Assembly (NCBI GenBank): GCA_035940775.1
Contig: DASZEN010000003.1
Location: 322,356 to 386,355, forward strand
From: DASQYE01 sp035940775
GTDB lineage: Bacteria > Acidobacteriota > Blastocatellia > Pyrinomonadales > Pyrinomonadaceae
DNA: 64,000 nucleotides
Direction of reading: 5' to 3'
A program made the translations under genes and the position numbers. Of this stretch, positions 18,037 to 25,242 are shown piece by piece. Each line of letters begins with the position of its first letter. The stretch's first letter is position 1. The notes under the pieces were generated by a model. That model saw only the letters and a list, made by a program, of their open reading frames with translations, did no database searches and was not told the DNA's origin.

Positions 18037-19386
18037 TCACTTGATACGGCTCGTTCGGCGCTTCATAAAATCTATCAGGACAAACTGCGAGAGATTGTTG
18101 GGATTGGCGAAGTAAGCCTTGCCGTTGGTCATCGCCGACATCTGCTTGACGAACTCCACGAGGTAGTAGTCGCTCGCCAGCATAAAAGTATTAATCATGA
18201 TACCGGCTTTGCGGCAAGCCTGGACTTCCTTGAAAGTCTCCGCCATTACGAACGGATCGCCGCCCATGGAATTTTTGTAGAGCTTTCGAGTGGAAGGCGC
18301 GCCCGCGCCAGCTTGTGCGCTTCGGCTCCGCCCGGAGGGGGCCGTGGCGGCTACGCCTCCTGCTGCTGATTCCATGAAGCAGGCGGTCGGCTTGCCGTCC
18401 GTAACCATCACGATCTGCTTCATCTCTTTGCGCTGCGCCTGAAGGATACGCCGCGCGAGTCTCAGGCCCTCGGCGGTGTTGGTGTGGTACGGGCCAACCT
18501 GCGTAGTGGCGAGCCGCGCCATCGGCAGCTCTTCGGCGCTGTCGTGAAAGAGCACTACCTTGAGCGAATCGCCCGGATACTGCGTTCGTATCAGATGCGA
18601 GAGCGCGAGCGCCACCTTCTTGGCGGGCGTGAAGCGGTCTTCGCCGTAGAGGATCATGGAGTGCGAACAGTCGAGCATGACGACCGTTGCGCACGACGAC
18701 TGGTAATCGCACTGGTGAACGTGCAGGTCGCTGTATTCGAGATTGAGCGGCACGCCCAGGCCCTCGCGCTGGATGGCCGAGAGCAGCGTCGCGTTCACGT
18801 CCAGGTTGACCGTATCACCGAACTCGTAGAGCTTTGAGGCTTGCGCCGCTTCAACCCCGGTCGAAAGATGCGCGGTATCGTGACGCCCCACGGAACTCTT
18901 CCCCATGCTTCCGAGCAGGTTTCTCAAGGTCTTATAACCTAAAAAGTCGAGCCCCTTTTCCGTCACCTCGAAATGGACGTTGCGTGGCAGGGGTTCGGAA
19001 ACCTCTCCGGGGCCGCGCGGCCCGCGCTCGCGTTGCTGTTGCGGGGTGCGTTCCTCTTTCAAATTCAGGTAGCCCTCTTCGACCAGCCTCTCGATCAACT
19101 GGTTGAGCATCTCTTCAAGCTGCGAGCCCTTGAACTCTCCCTCGTTGTCGGCGAGCATCTCGGCGATCTGCTGCTCGTTTATCAATCCCTGTTCAAGCAA
19201 TGCCTGAAGCAGCGCGCGGCGCAGCGCATCGAGCGACGTATCCTGTGGCCGTCGCTGCCGCGTCCAATAGTAATCCTCGTCATACCCGGATTGAAGAATC
19301 GAATCCGAGAGCGCGTCCATCAGATCGCCCAGATTGATCGAGGAAACGTCTATGCCCTTGAATTTTGAGTAACGTGTGAACTTCAT
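18037..19386 (-). CDS. VWA-domain protein (chelatase/MoxR-partner type)
   Basis: A 449-residue cytoplasmic protein. The N-terminal half is helical and charged (about 1-200) with a Gln/Arg/Gly-rich stretch near 120. The C-terminal half is a von Willebrand A domain with an intact MIDAS: D239-C-S241-H-S243, then the conserved Thr and Asp in IVMVTDGKPTA. VWA proteins of this kind work with MoxR- or Mg-chelatase-type AAA+ ATPases; one is encoded 1 kb upstream on the same strand. An Ala/Gly/Ser-rich insertion (about 345-370) follows TDGKPTACFMESA. The ATG directly follows the TAA of the hicA remnant. Confidence 0.88.
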   Translation of the reverse strand: MKFTRYSKFKGIDVSSINLGDLMDALSDSILQSGYDEDYYWTRQRRPQDTSLDALRRALLQALLEQGLINEQQIAEMLADNEGEFKGSQLEEMLNQLIERLVEEGYLNLKEERTPQQQRERGPRGPGEVSEPLPRNVHFEVTEKGLDFLGYKTLRNLLGSMGKSSVGRHDTAHLSTGVEAAQASKLYEFGDTVNLDVNATLLSAIQREGLGVPLNLEYSDLHVHQCDYQSSCATVVMLDCSHSMILYGEDRFTPAKKVALALSHLIRTQYPGDSLKVVLFHDSAEELPMARLATTQVGPYHTNTAEGLRLARRILQAQRKEMKQIVMVTDGKPTACFMESAAGGVAATAPSGRSRSAQAGAGAPSTRKLYKNSMGGDPFVMAETFKEVQACRKAGIMINTFMLASDYYLVEFVKQMSAMTNGKAYFANPNNLSQFVLIDFMKRRTSRIK

Positions 19387-19452
19387 TTACTTCTTTCGCC
19401 CCGGTTCAGGAACTTGTAAATCCCGGCAGATTTTGCGCGCGAGGAGATCATT
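19387..19452 (-). pseudogene. Remnant of hicA toxin gene (last 21 codons)
   Basis: Directly after the hicB stop, and in the same frame, the minus strand reads NDLLARKICRDLQVPEPGRK and ends with TAA. This matches the C-terminal end usual for HicA toxins of the type ending LARKICRDLGVPEP. The dsRBD-like body with the catalytic His is missing, so the toxin is dead. The deletion apparently removed the hicA 5' part together with the end of hicB. Confidence 0.75.
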
Positions 19453-19617
19453 TTATCTCTCAAATACTCGATCGGCCTCAAGCACTAACTCAAGAGCCTC
19501 TTTCAGGTTTTCGCGCGCTTCTTCCAAAGTGGCCCCCTGTGTATCAGCACCGGGCAATTCCTCTACAAAGCCTACCCGGCCTTCGGGGGCTTTGCGATAA
19601 ACAGCCGTCCAAATCAT
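19453..19617 (-). CDS. HicB-family antitoxin, truncated
   Basis: A 54-residue product beginning MIWTAVYRKAPEGRVGFVEE and continuing LPGADTQGATLEEARENLKE, the partial RNase H-like fold of HicB antitoxins. Normal family members of this kind run about 15-25 residues further past the ALELVLEA helix; here a TAA follows at VFER. AGAGGT lies upstream of the ATG. Its toxin partner survives only as a fragment. It is probably a non-functional relic, although an orphan antitoxin role cannot be excluded. Confidence 0.75.
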   Translation of the reverse strand: MIWTAVYRKAPEGRVGFVEELPGADTQGATLEEARENLKEALELVLEADRVFER

Positions 19618-19653
19618 CTCTATAACTTTACCTCTCGGCCTGCGCCCGAGGCT

Positions 19654-20328
19654 TCAAGCGGCGGTGCGAATGTTTATCTTCTCGACATCGTGAAAGCGCA
19701 GCGCGAGGGGCACGGGGCGACCGAAGATGTTGACGAGCACCTTGAGCGAAACGGTCTCTTTATCGACCGCTTCCACGCGGCCCGTGAAGCTGGCGAAGGG
19801 GCCGGATTTGATGCGTACCTGATCGCCCGCAGAGAAGGCGTAGTAGGTCTTGGTGATGCGGGGTCGAATATACTCCATCACCAATTCCATGTCGTAGATG
19901 GTTCGCACGGCCGCTTCCAGATCGACGTAGGAATCTCTGAGCAGCTCATAGAACGGATTGCGCTCGTCCTGCGAGAGCGCGATGAAAAGGTCTGTCGCCG
20001 TGATGCGCGAGCGATGGTTGAAGCGTGCTCTTCTGAAAGCGCGCTTCAGCAGGTCTATGGTCTCGGGCGCAACGTGCACGGCGGGGCCTTCGCGGCGGGC
20101 ACACTTCTCAAGGCGCTTTTCGATGAGCGCACGGACTTCGCGCGGCTCTACGGCGAGGTCGCGCATCAGCGCGTTGAAGAGGTCTGCCTCCTCGAAGGCG
20201 AGCGCCTCTATGATGTGTTCGATGGAAATGTAATTCTGATCGCGCCGCCTCGCTTCCGTCACGGCACGATCGAAGACGCGCCACCCTCTCTCTGTAAATC
20301 TTCTAACGTAAGATTCAAGCTCAGACAT
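19654..20328 (-). CDS. Clp_N - KOW (NusG C-terminal-like) fusion protein
   Basis: A 224-residue protein with two recognisable parts. Residues 1-150 form a double Clp N-terminal repeat (FTERGWRVFDRAVTEARRRD, then YISIEHIIEALAFEEADLF, and a second repeat with ITATDLFIALSQDERNPFYE). Clp_N domains bind substrates or adaptors. Residues about 165-219 (FSAGDQVRIKSGPFASFTGR, ending LRFHDVEKINI) match the KOW domain of NusG/RfaH, which contacts ribosomal protein S10 or Rho. No ATPase or NGN domain is present. It lies between the AAA+ gene and the VWA gene, so a substrate-recruiting role for them is possible; that is inference. Confidence 0.85.
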   Translation of the reverse strand: MSELESYVRRFTERGWRVFDRAVTEARRRDQNYISIEHIIEALAFEEADLFNALMRDLAVEPREVRALIEKRLEKCARREGPAVHVAPETIDLLKRAFRRARFNHRSRITATDLFIALSQDERNPFYELLRDSYVDLEAAVRTIYDMELVMEYIRPRITKTYYAFSAGDQVRIKSGPFASFTGRVEAVDKETVSLKVLVNIFGRPVPLALRFHDVEKINIRTAA

Positions 20329-20394
20329 CTCTCTCGCCTACACTTTCCGAAGCCCTCGCGGACGGGCTTCCGAATCATGCCAGTTTTTTTGCCT

Positions 20395-21864
20395 TCAACT
20401 GTAACGGCCCGTCTCGGTCAGGTCGTCGTAGATCATCCCGCGACGGTCTTTCCTGGCCTTGGTGGCCGCCGTGTAGCCGCCCTCTTCGTTGCGGCTGATC
20501 TTGTTCTGCGCGTAGAGACCTTCGAGGGCGAACTCGCAGGCGGCGACCGTCTGCGCGTCGTCCGAGCGCTTAAAGTCGAAGGGGATAAGCGCCGTCTCGA
20601 TAAGCTCCGGCACGGCTTCGAGGAGTTGCATACATTCGAGCGCGGATGCCGTGTCGGCCAGCCGCAGGTTGTTGCCTTGATCGAACCAGCGTACGGCGTC
20701 CGAGAAATCTATGCCGACGAAGTAGCCCTCGAAAATCTCTCCGGCGGCGCGCTTTATCAAATCCTTGGCGATGCGGTTCGCGCCGACCTGTTCGCCCTCG
20801 TATTCCAGCTCCATCTTGCCCGTCATCGAAGGGACGGCGGCGTAGATGTCCGAGATACGCGGCACGATCTCATCGTCTTCGGTGAGGAGCGAGCGGCGTT
20901 CGGCGTTCGAGACGGCCGCTTCCATGACGGTGATCGGCAGTCGTTGCGAGACGCCCGAGCGCTTGTCTATGCGCTGGTCGTCGCGCGCCTCGAACGCGAT
21001 CTGCTCGACGAGGTTGCGTATAAAGTCAGGGATACGCAGGCGGCCTTCCATGCCCTCGCGCTCAGTCCATGCCTCCTGACGAGTTATCTCGACGCCGAGC
21101 TGTAGCTCCGCCGGATAATGCGTCAAAATCTCCGCGCCGATGCGATCCTTCAGGGGCGTGATGATCTTGCCGCGCGCCGTGTAGTCTTCCGGGTTGGCCG
21201 AAAAGACCAGCAACACGTCCAGGGGCAGGCGCACGGGATAGCCTTTGATCTGCACGTCGCCCTCCTGCATGATGTTGAAGAGCCCGACCTGAATTTTTCC
21301 GGCGAGGTCTGGCAGCTCATTGATGGCGAAGATGCCGCGGTTGGCGCGCGGCAGCAGACCATAATGGATCGTCAGCTCGTCGCTGAGCAGATGGCCGCCC
21401 TTGGCCGCCTTGATAGGGTCTACGTCGCCGATGATGTCTGCGATGGTAACGTCGGGCGTGGCGAGCTTTTCGACAAATCGAGCGTCGCGCTCGACCCAAC
21501 TGATGGGCGTATTGTCGCCCTCGGTCTGGAGCATCTGGCGACCGTAAGCGCTGATCGGCTTGAACGGATCGTCGTTGACCTCCGAGCCGTAGATGACCGG
21601 AAGGCGCTCGTCCAGCAATTCGGTCAACTGTCGTATGATGCGGCTCTTGGCCTGACCGCGCAGGCCCAGAAGTATCAGGTTATGGCGCGAAAGGATCGCA
21701 TTAACGATCTGCGGCACGACCGTTTCATCGTAGCCGACGATGCCCGGAAAAAGTTTTTCGCCCGCGCGCAGCTTACGCACCAGATTGGCGCGCAGCTCGT
21801 CCTTGACCGAGCGCGATTCGTATCCTACAGCTTTCAGCTCGCCCAGAGTTTTTGCTAATGCCAT
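20395..21864 (-). CDS. MoxR/Mg-chelatase-type AAA+ ATPase
   Basis: AAA+ protein of 489 residues. Walker A is the unusual GLRGQAKS (67-74, Ala before Lys). Walker B is IFAINEL (178-184) with the catalytic Glu at 183, sensor 1 is in VFSANPEDYTARG (220-232) and an Arg finger candidate is in PLKDRIG (Arg241). The insertion ISWVERDARFVEKLATPDVT and the ADIIGDVDP loop are typical of the chelatase/MoxR clade. MoxR-type ATPases pair with VWA proteins to act as chaperones or metal inserters. It is the first gene of the minus-strand cluster and is followed by the Clp_N-KOW gene (66-base gap) and then the VWA gene. Confidence 0.88.
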   Translation of the reverse strand: MALAKTLGELKAVGYESRSVKDELRANLVRKLRAGEKLFPGIVGYDETVVPQIVNAILSRHNLILLGLRGQAKSRIIRQLTELLDERLPVIYGSEVNDDPFKPISAYGRQMLQTEGDNTPISWVERDARFVEKLATPDVTIADIIGDVDPIKAAKGGHLLSDELTIHYGLLPRANRGIFAINELPDLAGKIQVGLFNIMQEGDVQIKGYPVRLPLDVLLVFSANPEDYTARGKIITPLKDRIGAEILTHYPAELQLGVEITRQEAWTEREGMEGRLRIPDFIRNLVEQIAFEARDDQRIDKRSGVSQRLPITVMEAAVSNAERRSLLTEDDEIVPRISDIYAAVPSMTGKMELEYEGEQVGANRIAKDLIKRAAGEIFEGYFVGIDFSDAVRWFDQGNNLRLADTASALECMQLLEAVPELIETALIPFDFKRSDDAQTVAACEFALEGLYAQNKISRNEEGGYTAATKARKDRRGMIYDDLTETGRYS

Positions 21865-22119
21865 TGCTTGAGTAGTCGCCCTTCCTTGACCCGCTCTTGT
21901 TTAGTTTAAAAAGGCTCGCCCGTCGCCTGAAGGCGAGCGTCCCGGTGAACGCGTATTCCAGGTAAAGTTTACACCAAGATTAAAGAGTACGCGCGCGCTC
22001 TCTCGCTCTGACCCTTAAGGGGCGGACTCTTCCGCCCGGATGGCCCGGCTCGCGGCCGCGATCAATTTTGAGCCCGGCCGGGCGGATGCGCGCGTTTTCC
22101 GGCGACTGGCGTGGCCTTT

Positions 22120-23685
22120 TCAACCGGCGGACGCATTTGGGTCGCGGGCGACGTAGCGATGATCGCCCTCATGAGCCACCAGCTTGTCGGCTTCCAGTTT
22201 TTCGAGATGCGCGACGACGGCCCGTTCTGCCATCGCGTGAGCTTTCGGCGAAACGTCCGTATAAACGCGGGCGACGATCTCTGCGGGCGTCGCCGCTCCG
22301 TCGCGCACCGCCTTCAGAATATTCGCCTCGCGTTCGAGACGATGAGCGATGTACTCGTCTATCTTCGCGTGCGGGTTGCCCATCGCCGGGCCGTGGCCGC
22401 CGAAGAGCACGGTCAGGTGCGGCAGCGAGCGCAGCCGCTCAAGCGAAGCGAGGTAGTCGCGCATATTGCCTTCGGGCGGATCAATCAGCACCGAACCGAG
22501 GCCGACTATATTATCGCCCGTCAGGGCCGCGCCCGTGCGCTCATCATAAAAGCATAGATGGCCGCGCGTGTGACCGGGCGTGTGCAGGGCGCGCAAAGCC
22601 AGTGGCGGAGTGCCCTCAAGCTCGATCAGGTCTCCGTCCTCGATCAGTCGGTCGACCTGAATCCTGCTGCGCAAAGGTTCTGCCGTCAGCCTGTGCGCGG
22701 CTACGCAGACGCGCCCGCCCAGGTGTTCTGATAAAGCCTCGACGCCGCCCGTGTGATCCGGATGAAAGTGCGTCAGGATTATTTCACGCAAAACGCGTCC
22801 CTCGCCAACAAGCTCGTCGACGCACGCTGCGAGCGCAGACTGCTCCTCCTCATAAGGGGACGCCGGATCAATGACGAGCAGCTCGCGCGAGGTGTAGATC
22901 AGGTAACAGTTGGTGTGCGTCGCGGGCGGCAAGGTCTTCGTGCGTACCGGAAAGCAGATGAAGTTTGGGCGAAACTCTATACGCCGCGTGGGCTCGCCGT
23001 GCGCCTCCGGGACTGCCAGAAAGCGCTCGATGAGATCATCCGTCAAGCCAGCGGCGAGCGTCCTTAAAGCGTGAAGCACGGGCGGCGCGCCTAGTATCTC
23101 GGAACGCTGCCATCGCTCGTAAGCCGCGCGCGCCGTCGTCCATTCGCCCGCTTCAAGCTCGCCCTCCGTAACGTGCGGCTCCTGTTTGGGCGGGCAGTTG
23201 ACCAGAAAGAACCACGTATCGAAACGTCGCGGGCTGAAAGGCGGCGTCACCCAGCGACCGGCGTAAGTGAAATCCTTCGCGTCCAGATGCAGCCCATAAT
23301 GGCGCAGGAGCGCCGCAAAGGAGATTCGCCCCGCTTCGAGGTCGTCGCGCAGAGAGGCCCGCTGCCCCTTCGTCAGAGTCTGCGCGCCGCGCGCAACCAG
23401 CACGCCCAGTTCTTCAAAAAGCTCGCGCGCGGCGCAAGCGATCATCGCCGCCGTCTCCGCGTCCGGAGAATTTTCCACTCGCGTCTCACCGTCCGAGGCG
23501 TCGCGCTGGCCGCCCGCGAAGGCATAAAAGCCGCCGAGGAAGGCCAGCTTAAGACTGCGCCGCACCCAGAAGACCTCCGGGCCCGCCGCAGTCTCGCGCA
23601 GAAGTATGACCGCCGCCGCATCCCTGGGCACTACGGCGGCGGCAACCGGCAAAACTCCCGCACTCTTGTCTGTCTGCGCGCTCAA
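22120..23685 (-). CDS. Nudix hydrolase - metallo-beta-lactamase fold fusion (LACTB2-like C-terminal half)
   Basis: A 521-residue fusion. The N-terminal half (about 10-220) is Nudix-like: AVILLRETAAGPEVFWVRRS, and then AARELFEELGVL as the core of the Nudix box, with spacing longer than the canonical GX5EX7 form. The C-terminal half has the metallo-beta-lactamase signature THFHPDHTGG (His306, His308, Asp310, His311), then LHTPGHTRGHLCFYD and FGGHGP for the other ligands, and a winged-helix end (TPAEIVARVYTDVSPKAHAM) as in LACTB2-type ribonucleases. Substrates are not known. The 255-base spacer to the AAA+ gene shows only a short inverted repeat (GCTCGCC near 21914). Confidence 0.9.
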   Translation of the reverse strand: MSAQTDKSAGVLPVAAAVVPRDAAAVILLRETAAGPEVFWVRRSLKLAFLGGFYAFAGGQRDASDGETRVENSPDAETAAMIACAARELFEELGVLVARGAQTLTKGQRASLRDDLEAGRISFAALLRHYGLHLDAKDFTYAGRWVTPPFSPRRFDTWFFLVNCPPKQEPHVTEGELEAGEWTTARAAYERWQRSEILGAPPVLHALRTLAAGLTDDLIERFLAVPEAHGEPTRRIEFRPNFICFPVRTKTLPPATHTNCYLIYTSRELLVIDPASPYEEEQSALAACVDELVGEGRVLREIILTHFHPDHTGGVEALSEHLGGRVCVAAHRLTAEPLRSRIQVDRLIEDGDLIELEGTPPLALRALHTPGHTRGHLCFYDERTGAALTGDNIVGLGSVLIDPPEGNMRDYLASLERLRSLPHLTVLFGGHGPAMGNPHAKIDEYIAHRLEREANILKAVRDGAATPAEIVARVYTDVSPKAHAMAERAVVAHLEKLEADKLVAHEGDHRYVARDPNASAG

Positions 23686-23705
23686 AACGACCTTTGAAGA
23701 GATCA

Positions 23706-23788
23706 GGATGAGGGCGGCAGAGGGATGAAAGAATAATTATTCAACTTGAACAATCCTGCTTCATCCCTCACCGCTGCCGCACTCATCC
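23706..23788. repeat. Imperfect long inverted repeat between convergently read sulfite-oxidase-like and Nudix-MBL genes
   Basis: Left arm 23706-23729 and right arm 23760-23788 share GGATGAGGGCGGCAGAGGG-type words and their complements, with a GAATAATTATTC inner palindrome. The word GGGATGAA recurs in other spacers here (56215-56290, 37297-37341). It could act as a 3' hairpin or be a dispersed intergenic repeat. Confidence 0.55.
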
Positions 23789-23796
23789 CTACGGCT

Positions 23797-24495
23797 TCAT
23801 CCCTCCGTTTCTCCCTGCCATCGAAATCGTTCGCCATCGCCTCCGTTCCAGGGATTGCCGCGCATGTGATAGCCGCCGCGTTCCCAGAAGCCGGGCTCAT
23901 CCTCTGCCAGAAAGCGCACGCCCTTGACCCACTTCGCCGACTTCCAGGCGTAGAGCTGCGGGACGACGAGGCGCACCGGCCCGCCATGTTCGGGCGGGAT
24001 GGGCTGGCCGTCGTGTGACCATGCGAAGAGCGCATCCTCGGCCAGAAAATATTCCAGGGGAATATTTGTGCTCCACCCGGAATCATAGCCGAAAGCGAGC
24101 GCAAACTTCGCCTCCGGTTTGAGCCCGACAACCCGTGCGAACTCGCCGGTGGAGACGCCGCCCCAGACGTTATCGAGCCGAGACCAGCGCGTAACACAAT
24201 GAAAGTCGGCGTAGACCTTGACGGCGGGCAACCGCATAAAATCGTCGAGCGACCAGGATTGCGGGTGTTCTACGAGGCCGTCCGCCTCGAACGTCCACGT
24301 CGCAAGGTCAACCGCGGGCGTGCCGTGCGCGTCGAGCACGGGCCACTTGCGCGTGCGCGTCTGTCCGGGCGGAACGCGATTCGAGCGCCGCGTGTCGGGA
24401 CTGATAATCACTTCCGAGTCCTGAATCTCTTCGGCACGGCGCGGCTCCCCCTTCTGATAAAGCGGATCATTAAAAAGATTTCCGAGAAAACTCAT
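23797..24495 (-). CDS. Sulfite-oxidase-like molybdopterin oxidoreductase
   Basis: A 232-residue protein of the sulfite oxidase/YedY superfamily. The Mo-ligand region is YADFHCVTRWSRLDNVWGG with Cys100 as the predicted molybdenum ligand. PEHGGPVRLVVPQLYAWKSA and WVKGVRFLAEDEPGFWE are the usual later motifs, and the end GGYHMRGNPWN is typical. No Tat signal is seen, unlike secreted MsrP (YedY), so it appears cytoplasmic. Physiological substrate unknown. It follows the hypothetical gene at 24583-25017, with an inverted repeat between them. Confidence 0.88.
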   Translation of the reverse strand: MSFLGNLFNDPLYQKGEPRRAEEIQDSEVIISPDTRRSNRVPPGQTRTRKWPVLDAHGTPAVDLATWTFEADGLVEHPQSWSLDDFMRLPAVKVYADFHCVTRWSRLDNVWGGVSTGEFARVVGLKPEAKFALAFGYDSGWSTNIPLEYFLAEDALFAWSHDGQPIPPEHGGPVRLVVPQLYAWKSAKWVKGVRFLAEDEPGFWERGGYHMRGNPWNGGDGERFRWQGETEG

Positions 24496-24540
24496 TACGC
24501 CTCAGAAGAATGTAGAAGTCAGAACCCGTGGATTCGGAAA

Positions 24541-24575
24541 TCAGAATAAAGGGGCCGAGACCACTTTTATTCTGA
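24541..24575. terminator. Hairpin, possible terminator
   Basis: Arms TCAGAATAAA (24541-24550) and TTTATTCTGA (24566-24575), with further partial pairing outside. It sits between two minus-strand genes, just beyond the stop of the gene at 24583. It may reduce read-through or be one of the dispersed intergenic inverted repeats. Confidence 0.5.
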
Positions 24576-24582
24576 CTCCTGA

Positions 24583-25017
24583 CTACTGTTTTTCCGTTTT
24601 TCTCTCGACCATCGACATCAGATCGGTGGGCATCCATTTGCCGACGCCCTTCTGTGTTTGTTCCTGAATGCCTACGGTGCGGTCGTGCCACTCGTCACGT
24701 TGATCGCCGCCGCCGCCGCGCGCCCTCTCGTAGTTCTCCGTCTGCTCAAGGCTGAGCACGATGCCGTCCACGATCTCCTTCCAGTCCTGCTGCTGAATGC
24801 CGCGCAGCACCAGCGAGAGACCGGCAGACCAATCCTCTTCGGGCGCGCGCGCGTCCTGTTCCGGTATCGCCAGATTATAGACGGGCGGAAACGGCGCGCC
24901 CGTGTATTCTCGTATAAGCTGCGCCTTGACATCCTTAAAGGAACCCTGCGGATTCTCGCGGTGAATGCCCTGCGCGCGACGAAAAATATCCGCCACCGTC
25001 TGCTGCTCCTGAGCCAT
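24583..25017 (-). CDS. Hypothetical protein
   Basis: A 144-residue soluble protein beginning MAQEQQTVADIFRRAQGIHR. It has a helical N-terminus, a region with GAPFPPVYNLAIPEQDARAP, and a Gly/Arg/Asp-rich segment near 100-110. No signal peptide, membrane segment or known motif is seen. It has no close same-strand gene upstream and precedes the sulfite-oxidase-like gene. I do not recognise the family. Confidence 0.6.
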   Translation of the reverse strand: MAQEQQTVADIFRRAQGIHRENPQGSFKDVKAQLIREYTGAPFPPVYNLAIPEQDARAPEEDWSAGLSLVLRGIQQQDWKEIVDGIVLSLEQTENYERARGGGGDQRDEWHDRTVGIQEQTQKGVGKWMPTDLMSMVERKTEKQ

Positions 25018-25242
25018 GCAAATTCTCTGGCCTCCTTAAATGTTAATGTCGCCCGGAATAGAACTACCTTACACGCCGCGCGCCCGAATCACAAACCCGA
25101 TGAAGAGAGGGGCGCAGGCACGCCATTTCCCCGAGAATTTTTACGCTCAATCATCATTCCCCGCTTGCATCGATTTGACATTTCCGTCCATCATATCCTC
25201 CTCAAGTCGAAAAGAACAAAATGAGCAGGGGGGGTTTTGAGC

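Noticed and set aside
19690..21105. Long plus-strand open frame (471 codons) opposite the AAA+ and Clp_N-KOW genes
   Set aside because: It spans two real minus-strand genes and their spacer, has no family features, and is expected from the high GC content at third positions.
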